Positions 1-6,630 of a stretch of DNA of 11,061 bases are shown piece after piece. Source of the DNA: JAGQOZ01 sp041399205 (lineage in GTDB: Bacteria; Planctomycetota; Planctomycetia; Pirellulales; Pirellulaceae); contig JAWKTK010000048.1 of NCBI GenBank assembly GCA_041399205.1, positions 1 through 11,061 on the forward strand, in the 5' to 3' direction. Positions within the stretch are counted from its first letter, which is position 1; each line of letters starts with the position of its first letter. The translations under genes and the position numbers were made by a program. The notes under the pieces were generated by a model. It was not told the DNA's origin, did not search any database, and saw only the letters and a list, made by a program, of their open reading frames with translations.

Positions 1-219
1 AGAGGCATCAGAGTCTATAAATGATAGGGACTCTGTAATAAGCATTTCCGCTCTGTGAAGCAAACTAAAAAGCTTCCTGCGGTCCGTGTCCGATAGCGCA
101 CACTCCTGTTCCTTTTCACTGCGAATGTCCCATGTGACCCCTATGATGTTCTTAATTGTCACCGCCGGTGGCAATTGAAGCTCATTCCCAGTTTTTGTTT
201 CCTTGTCGATGTTTAACAT
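1..219 (-). CDS. Unrecognised protein, N-terminal 73 residues (gene runs off the left edge)
   Basis: An open minus-strand frame starts at ATG 219-217 and continues without a stop to base 1, so only the first 73 residues are visible. The start is supported by a good Shine-Dalgarno: GGAG (complement of 225-228) five bases before the ATG. The protein begins MLNIDKETKTGNELQLPPAV and has a charged middle and a probable amphipathic helix towards residues 45-65 (RRKLFSLLHRAEMLITESL). No signal peptide, membrane segment or catalytic motif is visible in this part. I do not recognise a family. It lies downstream of, and on the same strand as, the 32-codon ORF at 257-355 and the deacetylase gene, so it could be the distal gene of that strand group. 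The intact frame and good ribosome site make a real gene likely. Confidence 0.55.
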   Translation of the reverse strand, partial: MLNIDKETKTGNELQLPPAVTIKNIIGVTWDIRSEKEQECALSDTDRRKLFSLLHRAEMLITESLSFIDSDAS

Positions 220-256
220 TGAAGCTCCATTAGTGTCTGAATGCTGACGAGCTTGA

Positions 257-355
257 TTAACTATCGAAATCATTGAGTGCTGCCTTTGCGGCATCCTTTG
301 CGTCTGATCCGCTTGATCGCCTCACTGGTGGATTGGGTTCAGGTTGGTTTTGCAT
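257..355 (-). CDS. Possible small protein, 32 residues, hypothetical
   Basis: A minus-strand ORF runs from ATG 355-353 to TAA 259-257. The product is hydrophilic: a proline-rich N-terminus (MQNQPEPNPPVRRSSGSD) followed by a short alanine/lysine-rich helix-like end (AKDAAKAALNDFDS). It has no membrane segment, cysteine or recognisable motif. It sits 37 bases before the next minus-strand start at 219, which fits a two-gene unit. No convincing Shine-Dalgarno precedes its ATG, and an ORF this short can occur by chance. It could equally be untranslated leader. Confidence 0.25.
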   Translation of the reverse strand: MQNQPEPNPPVRRSSGSDAKDAAKAALNDFDS

Positions 356-410
356 GATAGTCTACTGATTCCAAAAATTTTGTGGACAGATCGCGTTCAC
401 TCGGGACGCA

Positions 411-426
411 TTGCGAAGTTGCGAAG
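411..426. repeat. Short tandem repeat TTGCGAAG x2, with a third partial copy nearby
   Basis: TTGCGAAG occurs twice head to tail at 411-426, and GTTGCGAA appears again at about 471-478. This lies in the roughly 130-base gap between the small ORF at 257-355 and the end of the deacetylase gene. The copies are direct repeats, so they do not form a hairpin and are not a terminator. No function is evident. Confidence 0.3.
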
Positions 427-487
427 CTCTTTGTCAGGCTGCACTACGCCCCATTACGACCAAGTTGCAGTTGCGAAACTGTAGCGG

Positions 488-1516
488 CTAATCAGGCCAA
501 ACGAAGTCCGTACCGTATGAACGGGAATTTCGATCTACGTCTTTCACATTATAACTGTCTGATTTTCTTGCATTGTCTTGGACAGTGTAGTCGATGTTTG
601 TTCCACAAAGAGCGTTTAAACAGATAACAAGATCAGCCAGATGCAGATTGATCACGAAATCAAAATTGTCTGCTCGGTAGCCTCCAAACAGGCTCACGCT
701 GATCGGCAGCGGCCTGCCTAATTTGGCATCGATGCGTTTAACCCAATTGTAAAACATCACAGAACACTCCAGCCATTCGCCGGTAGTGCATTGTCCGCCC
801 AGGTCGTCATCTTGATGGGAATCCGCACCGTGGCAGAATACCACGTAATGGATTTCGTCGTTCAATATTCGAGCCTCTAGCGTGTCCAAGTTTAAACTGA
901 ACTGTTGCAGGTATTCCCCATGCTTGTATTTGGGATTGATATTCATACCTGGAGGAACTGCAGCATTCAAGTTGGGACAAAATGTCCGAGAATCTTCGAT
1001 GCTGTTTCCGAAATGCGCATCAAGGTCGAGGTACGCTCCACTGAGCCCAAACTGTTCGTACACCTTCAACGAAGCGATCACTTGACCACTGATCGGGCAA
1101 TACATCAGTCCGCGCAGGGGTTGAGCATGATGAAAGCCACTTGTGGGACTAAAGCAAATCGTACGAGGATCTTGGACGGAATGGCGAATAGCATGGTAAA
1201 GACTAGACGTTGTCAATCCTACGGCATTCACCAAAGCTTCCGACCAGACTAATCCGCTTGCCGCAGCGTCTGGCATTCGTCCCGTCATGAAGTCGTCAAC
1301 GTACTTTTCATCGTGTGCCAACAGAAAATCACCTTTGTCCAATGGCGGAAAGTCATCGGTAAGTTGGAAGTGTTCCGCAAAATGCGAAGACGCAATCGTT
1401 TCCACAATCATTCTAGGTTTGCTTGGAGATGGCGATGTCTGGTCTGCATCACTGGGCAAAGACTGTTTAGCGGAATAAAAAACTTTGATCCGATTCGATC
1501 GGTCGGATTCAGACAT
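488..1516 (-). CDS. Histone deacetylase / AcuC-like zinc amidohydrolase
   Basis: A member of the arginase/deacetylase-fold HDAC family (AcuC, acetylpolyamine amidohydrolase, HDLP relatives), which removes acetyl groups from lysine side chains, polyamines or small acyl-amides using one zinc ion; the substrate cannot be told from sequence. Numbering is from the upstream ATG at 1525. The histidine pair is in PTSGFHHA (H132/H133). Zinc ligands D169 and H171 are in YLDLDAHFGN and the third, D235, in CHGADSHQDDDLG. The transition-state tyrosine is Y283 in FGGYR. An N-terminal HDEKYVDDF block (71-79) also fits. Two in-frame ATGs compete (1525 and 1516). I chose 1516 because GAAGGA lies nine bases before it, whereas it abuts the ATG at 1525. 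There is no signal peptide, so it is cytoplasmic. At about 345 residues it is a usual length and the frame is intact. Oddities: the common HHGN is HFGN and the usual GGGY is shortened to GGY. There is no obvious link to the pilus genes. Confidence 0.85.
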   Translation of the reverse strand: MSESDRSNRIKVFYSAKQSLPSDADQTSPSPSKPRMIVETIASSHFAEHFQLTDDFPPLDKGDFLLAHDEKYVDDFMTGRMPDAAASGLVWSEALVNAVGLTTSSLYHAIRHSVQDPRTICFSPTSGFHHAQPLRGLMYCPISGQVIASLKVYEQFGLSGAYLDLDAHFGNSIEDSRTFCPNLNAAVPPGMNINPKYKHGEYLQQFSLNLDTLEARILNDEIHYVVFCHGADSHQDDDLGGQCTTGEWLECSVMFYNWVKRIDAKLGRPLPISVSLFGGYRADNFDFVINLHLADLVICLNALCGTNIDYTVQDNARKSDSYNVKDVDRNSRSYGTDFVWPD

Positions 1517-1573
1517 GTTTGGCATTCCTTCTTGTAAATGAATAAGCGAGTATAGTTTGGAACATACGGCGAC

Positions 1574-1654
1574 CTATTCTGCTGCGGTTTGTTGCTGACA
1601 ATTTCCGCGTAAGAACTGTTTGACGATCAGCTCTAACCACAACAATTCGCACAT
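1574..1654 (-). CDS. Possible small hydrophobic peptide downstream of the broken ATPase
   Basis: An ATG at 1654-1652 opens a 26-residue minus-strand frame ending in TAG at 1576-1574. The open frame extends upstream to the ATPase stop at 1699-1697. If the ATG overlapping that stop region (complement of 1691-1693) were brought into frame by one base, the product would be about 40 residues: a hydrophobic stretch containing PPLVFLMCELLWLELIV, then a polar end (RGNCQQQTAAE). That looks like a single membrane helix. The next-door ATPase already has many one-base indels, so one more is plausible. No homology is recognised, and chance cannot be excluded. Confidence 0.2.
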   Translation of the reverse strand: MCELLWLELIVKQFLRGNCQQQTAAE

Positions 1655-1696
1655 CAGAAAGACCAGCGGAGGAACACAGTAACAAGCTACATGATT

Positions 1697-2847
1697 TCAG
1701 TTACCAAACATCCAATTGTGGTTGTCGTTGTCGCGGACAACTCCCATGCGTACCAATTCAGACAGAAACGTTGGGGCGTTTCCCGTTGGCACTAGTTTAC
1801 CGGTTAAGTCGGTTCCCGGAATCGAGATGTCTCGATCAAATTCGAACAGGGGATTCCAGGTGCATTGACTTTGTTGATCGATGCCGGTCAATTCTACAAT
1901 CGAATCGACATATCTTCGACCTTGGAATCGCACCAATTGCACTACTAGATCGACCGCATGAGCGACTTGCGTTCGCGCAACAACTTGAGGTAACGCTGTA
2001 TCACTCATCAAGCACAGCGTTTCCAGTCGAGTCGCCGCGTCTCGAGGCGTGTTGGCATGAACGGTCGTCCAGTGCTCCAGAATGGCCTGACAGCATTGAC
2101 TGAATCATGTCTAACGCCTCGCCTCTCCGTACCTCGCCGACGACGATCCGGTCAGGCGCATACGCAGCGACGCGACAAACAGATCTCGAATAGTCACCGG
2201 TCTTTCGTCATTTTCACCGAGCCCTTCGTTTCCAAATAGATGACGTGCTGTTGCTGCAGTTTAAGCTCCGAGCTATCTTCGATGACGACAACTCGTTCAT
2301 CTTCCTGGATGGCTCCCGACACCGCATCTCAAGAAACTGGTTTTGCCGGTACCCGTTCCACCGGAAATGACAATATTCTTGTGAAGCGTGACAGCCAGTT
2401 CAAGAAAGGCGGCCGCTTCGGCGGCTAATGGAATCCCACTGAATCAACGTGGCCAAATCAAATTTGTCTTCCCGAAACTTGCGTATTGTGACGCAGGGCC
2501 CACGCGCGAAGAAGGAGGAAAGATCACATGAACTCGTTCGCCACCGGGAAGTCGAGCGTTCATTTCGAATTGATCTGACGAAATGATTCGCCCGGAGTAT
2601 TCTGCAATGTTGCGAATCGCGGACATCACCGCTTCGTCATCTTCGAATACAACCCCGTCTGCCTTGACTAATTTACTGATACGCCGAACTTCTCCGTGCG
2701 AATCTTGGACCTCGACATAACGTTCACTGTAGAATCTCCTGACAACCGTTGATCATGATCTCGGAAACAGCAGGATCTTGTAACATTGGCTGAATGGTGC
2801 CAAGAAATGGGCTTAAGCGACTTCTGGTAGATGATGCTGCGGTCCAT
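1697..2847 (-). pseudogene. Stand-alone CpaF/VirB11-family secretion ATPase, frame broken about eight times
   Basis: Stitching the three minus-strand frames gives about 383 codons of a CpaF/VirB11-type hexameric ATPase, the cytoplasmic motor of type II/IV secretion and tad pili. In order: a start at ATG 2847 (MDRSIIYQKSL), a family block PMLQDPAVSEIMINGCQEI, ARLPGGERVHVIFPP, IRKFREDKFDLATLI, Walker A GGTGTGKTS (2362-2336), Asp box VVVIEDSSEL, RMRPDRIVVGEVRRGEA (Walker B region), His box TTVHANTPRDA, and a C-terminal LMSDTALPQVV block. It lacks the long N-terminus of the ATPase at 9511 and matches the usual short family length. Frame changes fall near 2814, 2732, 2488, 2424, 2329, 2218, 2155 and 2070. 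Each is explained by one base gained or lost, and conserved residues on both sides remain. As the sequence stands no full product can be made. It is either a recent pseudogene or a real gene with assembly errors. A longer, unassigned TTG-started frame reaches 2966. Confidence 0.8.
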
Positions 2848-3132
2848 GAGTTCCGTCCGTTGTATGAATCGTTTCCGGGTAATGTTCTAGTGTCTTTCAA
2901 TCCTGAAACGCGGACATTTTGATTGTCCGTTTTTTCTGCAGCAGGAACTTTAATCTTATTCGGCAAAATCAGCAGTTCTTGCCAAGCTTGGTTTGACGCA
3001 ACGGATTATTGTGGCGACGCCAAAGCGGGGGTCAGCCGTCAAAATATTGGCGCCGCGCAAAAATGATGCGTCCACTGATAGTTCAATGCAGGAACCGTCC
3101 CTGGAAAATGTCAGACTTATGTGGAGCCCACA
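2848..3132. promoter_or_regulatory. Divergent intergenic region between the broken ATPase and the kinase-like gene
   Basis: These 285 bases separate two genes transcribed away from each other, so both promoters should lie here. I see TTTGACGCAA at 2992-3001 (shared with the other divergent region) but no convincing -35/-10 pair and no strong inverted repeat. At the right end GGAG (3123-3126) lies six bases before ATG 3133 and serves as the kinase-like gene's ribosome site. Open frames on the minus strand here (for example to 3180 and to 2966) show no family motif. If an undetected indel is present, part of this stretch could be extra N-terminus of the ATPase. Confidence 0.4.
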
Positions 3133-5290
3133 ATGATTGCACGAAACGATAACAGCTCGCGTTTGGAAAGTGGTATTCAAGTCCGACCTGCCGGTGCAGA
3201 AACCGCATCCAATGCCGGACGCTATGAAATTTTCCAGACGGAGGAAAGCGTCAAAGTGCGAACAGCCAATTCAACGCTGTATGACGGCGCGGATATTCAA
3301 TTGGATCAAGAAGTTACCATTGAGCACTGAACGTCTCAGTCGCCGATGACGTACAGATTCGCAACGAACTCCAGGACAAGGCCGAATTCTTGATGCCTCT
3401 GTCGCATCAGAGCGATGCTGCGAGCACGGGACTGCGTGACCAGCCAAGGTTGGATTGTATACGATCCGATCAAGGCAGTATTGACGCAGACGAATAAAAG
3501 CCCCAAGGATGCTCGCGAGGTTCTACTGGCTGCGTTGTCAGCTATCCAAGCGTTACACGAATCCTGATCGGCTGCATGGCGAACTGTCCGATAATTGCCT
3601 GGTTTTGGGAAGACGATGACAAGATCAAGCTGGTCTGTAGTGCTGGTTACGCCTTGGACGACACGGATGCCATGACCAGCAAAGAAGATTGCTTGGCAGC
3701 CGGCGAGGATGGTGGACCCCGATCTGGGGCCCATCACTTGGGCCTCAGATCTTTACTGCCTGGGATTGATGGTGATGCTGGTTTGCCAACCTCGCGAAAT
3801 GGCAGGCGTTGTTTAAAGGTGATCAAAGGAAGTGGGCAGTTTCGGCCGAGCCGATTCCCGAAAAACTACTGAAGGCCTATTCCGAGGAAGTTCGTGAAGT
3901 ACTAAAGAAACTAGTTGCCAAGAACCCAAAAGACCGTTTTGCTTCGGCCCATGAAGCCTTGGCCGCAATTCAGGCTCGCGAATCTAGAGGCCAGACCAAC
4001 GGTTCGGACAACACAAGGAATTGGACTGGAAAATTCGCCAAGCGCCAAAGTAAAAACCGTTGTAGATCTGCTGAACCTGTTTGATCTGTTCGTAGATCCG
4101 ACTTGGTTAGCAAACAATTGAAGCGGCCGGTCGTGTATGGTCCGTTACTGGTAATTGTGGGACTCAGTGTGTTGGCCAATCGAGAACGGCTGCCAATGCC
4201 CGTTTCGTCTACAGAAGTGATGTTACAAGCGAGAATCTCAGAGGAAGTGGATTTTCTGGATGCCGATATTACATTTGGTGACAACGAATTTGCCGACCTA
4301 AAATGGATCAGGTCGGAATCGGGTTTTCAGACCCAGGTTTTGGTTCCGCAAGGTCCGCACATGGTGGAAATTGACGCCGATGGCTACTACACACAAAAGA
4401 CGACAGTGGACGTGAGTAGCCAGCCCCAAACAATTGAGTTCGCGGCTAAAACGCAAACGGACTGTAACCGTGACTGCACAATCCAGTAACAAAGATCTGG
4501 ACTATTTCGCAGGTAGTGCACCCAAGCTACAGGTTTACCGCGAAGAGCCGACCAAAGACGCCCATCCGTTTGTTATGCATCTGCCTTGCGAAGTTGCAGA
4601 CGGGGTAACTGAGGTGGTGATTGGCGAACTGCCTGAACACAAGGACAAGAAGTTTCGGATAGTGGCTACCATGGACGGCCATCAGTCGGAAACTCAAGAA
4701 GTGGATACGGGCCTGTTGGTGGATGGACAGTCCATATTACCGATTATCCTAGAACCAGAACGCCAAGCTTTTGTTGTTCGAGTCTATCCCGCCGATGAGG
4801 CTCCGGATGGCATTTTGATTGGAGGAGACGAAGTGTCCAAACGCACATCAACTGTGAACGAGCAAGAATATGCGGAGTATCGAAAAGAGTTGGCGGTTGG
4901 TACTAAAACGCCTGATATTGACGTGCAATGCCCTGGCTACGAAGTTCGCAAGGAGGACGCCAATTATCCAGAGATCGGAATCTGGGGTGCCATGCAAACC
5001 GTATACCTAACCAAAAGCCAAGTCCGCCGCCTTCGCCGAATCGATACCGTATTGTCGCTAAGCGAGCGTCGAATGGCAAAGACCTACCGGGATTACGCAT
5101 GAAAGTGGACGGTGACCAAGTTTGGGCGGAAGCCGGTGACACGACGCCCATGCGAGTTTCGATTGCGCCGGGTTATCACCACGTCGAATTGATCGATTCG
5201 AAAGGCAGCGTTGTGTACGCTCGACGAGACTATTTCCACGTTGACGTAAGCTTGGGATTCGAACACACGTATGTGATTCGTGCCCACTAG
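3133..5290 (+). pseudogene. Transmembrane Ser/Thr kinase-like (pseudokinase) protein with PEGA-like repeats, frame broken about nine times
   Basis: Stitched across frames this is one protein of about 719 codons starting at ATG 3133 (Shine-Dalgarno GGAG at 3123-3126). After about 27 residues a kinase-like fold begins (GRYEIFQTEESVKV). A C-lobe is recognisable: ALSAIQALHES, LHGELSDNCLVLG at the catalytic-loop position (3572 onward), KIKLVCSAGYALDD at the DFG position, WASDLYCLGLMVMLVCQP (helix F) and KKLVAKNPKDRFASAHEAL (helix I end). The lysine strand reads VTIEHL, HRD is HGE and DFG is SAG, so the catalytic residues are missing: a pseudokinase. A membrane segment (YGPLLVIVGLSVLA, from about 4136) follows. 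Outside it are repeated beta-rich segments resembling PEGA domains (VPQGPHMVEIDADGYY; APGYHHVELIDSKG). Frame changes lie near 3328, 3400-3430, 3565, 3609, 3690, 3810, 4000-4110, 4459 and 5020-5060. The family call is good; the catalytic calls depend on the stitching. A terminator follows immediately. Confidence 0.7.
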
Positions 5291-5305
5291 GTATCTTTTT
5301 GAGAC

Positions 5306-5344
5306 CAGAGCCTATCGCTGCTTCTTGGCGGTAGGCTCTGTTTT
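5306..5344 (+). terminator. Rho-independent terminator of the kinase-like gene, lying inside the 3' end of the TPR gene
   Basis: CAGAGCCTATCG (5306-5317) pairs with CGGTAGGCTCTG (5329-5340) over 12 base pairs, with one G-T pair. The loop is 11 bases and TTTT follows at 5341-5344. It begins 16 bases after the plus-strand stop. The stem also encodes the last residues and TAG of the convergent TPR gene. On the minus strand no T-run follows the stem, so it should act mainly on plus-strand transcripts. Confidence 0.8.
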
Positions 5345-6043
5345 GTCTAATTGAGCTAACAACGTCGTTGCTTGAGAAAGATGGGGGTCTAATTGCCGGG
5401 CCCAACGCAGTTGCTGAGCCGCCTGCACGGAATTGCCGTTTCTGGCCAGGATCGACCCGGTATTAAACCGAGCTGCAGCTTCGCCGATAATTGGTGACAT
5501 CCACTGAACCGCCGAATCGACTTGCCCTTGATAAGCCAGTGCGATTCCCACGTTGAGCTTAGCACGTTGATTGGCCGGATCCAATTTGGTGGCTTGCTGC
5601 AATGCCGACAGAGCATCCGAATATTGCTTTTGTTTCAGCAGGAAATAACCGTAATCATTCCAAAGGGACGCGTCATCCTTCCAGTATGCGAGTGCTCGTT
5701 TGTATTCGGCCTTTGCGCCTGAAATTCGCCCCACCTTCGTAAATAAAAGGGCCAAACGACGACTTAGCTTGTCATGTAGTCTAGGGTCGTGGCTGATCGC
5801 CTTTCCGTACAACGCAATGGCTTCTTCATGGTGTCCCGACCTCTGGAATTCTTCCGCCGTTTTTACACAGACGGTAGCAGGAGCCACATCGTCGGAAGCG
5901 TTGAACGACAACATTTCTGGCAGATCACTGGTGTTTGGTGCATTTCCAGCCGGAAGGGACGTCACGGAATGACACCCGGCATGAACTACCAAGAATAATG
6001 CAATCAAGATCAAAGACGGTTGCAAGTATGTAGATCGAATCAT
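5312..6043 (-). CDS. tadD: TPR lipoprotein, TadD-like pilus assembly protein
   Basis: A 243-residue outer-membrane-type lipoprotein made of tetratricopeptide repeats. The signal peptide ends in a lipobox, LVVHAGC, with the acylated cysteine at residue 24. After a 30-residue linker, TPR-like helix pairs run at about 58-88, 92-120, 124-156, 158-188 and 190-222; the clearest is DASLWNDYGYFLLKQKQYSD followed by LQQATKLDPAN. In tad loci TadD is a TPR lipoprotein that helps the secretin assemble, which fits its place 21 bases downstream of the CpaD-position lipoprotein and in the secretin's operon. The ATG at 6043 is used; no strong Shine-Dalgarno precedes it, so coupling to the upstream gene is likely. 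The last codons overlap the convergent terminator. The frame is intact. Generic TPR lipoproteins are common, so the TadD call rests on the lipobox, the repeats and the neighbours together. Confidence 0.75.
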   Translation of the reverse strand: MIRSTYLQPSLILIALFLVVHAGCHSVTSLPAGNAPNTSDLPEMLSFNASDDVAPATVCVKTAEEFQRSGHHEEAIALYGKAISHDPRLHDKLSRRLALLFTKVGRISGAKAEYKRALAYWKDDASLWNDYGYFLLKQKQYSDALSALQQATKLDPANQRAKLNVGIALAYQGQVDSAVQWMSPIIGEAAARFNTGSILARNGNSVQAAQQLRWARQLDPHLSQATTLLAQLDKTEPTAKKQR

Positions 6044-6064
6044 CTGCTGGTACGCCTTTTTGGC

Positions 6065-6619
6065 TTAGAATGGCGAATAGCCGGTTCGCATTCCACCTTG
6101 AAGTCCACCGCTATACGCATCTTGGCGTCCTCCTGGTCCAGTTGCATTTCCCAATCCGGCGCCGCGACGGGCATTTTGATTGGCTTGTTCAATGCCGTCC
6201 GAACGCAGGCTATTTCGAATCGGCGTGACTAGGATGGCATCGAAGGAATAGGGCAAGCCGAGACGTTCTAGGTATTCTACCAGTGCCAATTTTCGTTGTT
6301 CATCCAGAGAAGACTGATCGCTGGCTTCCAAATACCAAGTTCCAGAGACGTTCTGGCCATTCTGTAGCGTTGATTCACGCAGTCTAGCTTTGGCTGAGGG
6401 AGACAGTTGCGTTCCACCATCGCGCCAGTCAGCTAAGTATATGGTTTGGTTCAATGGAATTGCATTCGCGGCTTGCTGAGCATTCCAGGATCGCACAGAA
6501 GCCCCCAATGGTCCTGGCACAGAACCAGAGGGGAAATCGACTGGACGTCGCGGCGCACAGCCCAAGAAACAGCCCAACAGAAGCATCACAGGCACGAACT
6601 GATTTTTTTTCAGAGTCAT
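6065..6619 (-). CDS. Small lipoprotein in the CpaD position of the tad locus
   Basis: A 184-residue lipoprotein with an N-terminal signal and lipobox CFLGC (acylated cysteine at residue 21 from ATG 6619). The start at 6619 is chosen over an upstream start at 6658 because AAGGA lies five bases before it and the signal peptide then begins properly (MTLKKNQFVPVMLLLG). The middle (about 55-135) has the feel of CpaD/OmpA-like periplasmic domains: LADWRDGGTQLSPSAKARL, then a strand reading GTWYLEAS and a helix DEQRKLALVEYLERLGLP. The C-terminus (150-184) is glycine-rich and probably disordered. CpaD is a lipoprotein that works with the secretin in tad/Cpa systems. This protein occupies that slot between secretin and TadD, but sequence similarity by eye is weak, so I name it by position. 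Its ribosome site overlaps the secretin stop codon, indicating coupled translation. Confidence 0.65.
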   Translation of the reverse strand: MTLKKNQFVPVMLLLGCFLGCAPRRPVDFPSGSVPGPLGASVRSWNAQQAANAIPLNQTIYLADWRDGGTQLSPSAKARLRESTLQNGQNVSGTWYLEASDQSSLDEQRKLALVEYLERLGLPYSFDAILVTPIRNSLRSDGIEQANQNARRGAGLGNATGPGGRQDAYSGGLQGGMRTGYSPF

Positions 6620-6624
6620 ATGAT

Positions 6625-6630
6625 TCCTTA
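6625..6630 (-). promoter_or_regulatory. Ribosome binding site overlapping the secretin stop codon
   Basis: AAGGA (complement of 6625-6629) lies five bases before ATG 6619 and shares bases with the secretin stop TAA (6630-6628). This fixes the lipoprotein start at 6619 and suggests that ribosomes finishing the secretin re-initiate on the next gene. Confidence 0.7.

Noticed and set aside
356..487. TTGCGAAG repeats as a CRISPR, attachment site or terminator
   Set aside because: Only two or three 8-base direct copies, no regular spacers, no inverted repeat and no integrase or tRNA nearby.
2956..3180. A 74-residue minus-strand frame overlapping the kinase-like start, as an extra N-terminus of the ATPase
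   Set aside because: It has no family motif, overlaps the kinase-like gene's ribosome site and N-terminus, and the ATPase family start fits better at ATG 2847.
3336..3737. A 133-residue minus-strand open frame under the kinase-like gene
   Set aside because: The plus strand here carries recognisable kinase-fold motifs (LHGELSDNCLV, KIKLVCSAGYAL), so the minus frame is a shadow.
3328..5060. Programmed ribosomal frameshifting as the cause of the frame breaks
   Set aside because: There are about 17 sites, both +1 and -1, without a shared slippery sequence or downstream structure; this is not how programmed shifts look.
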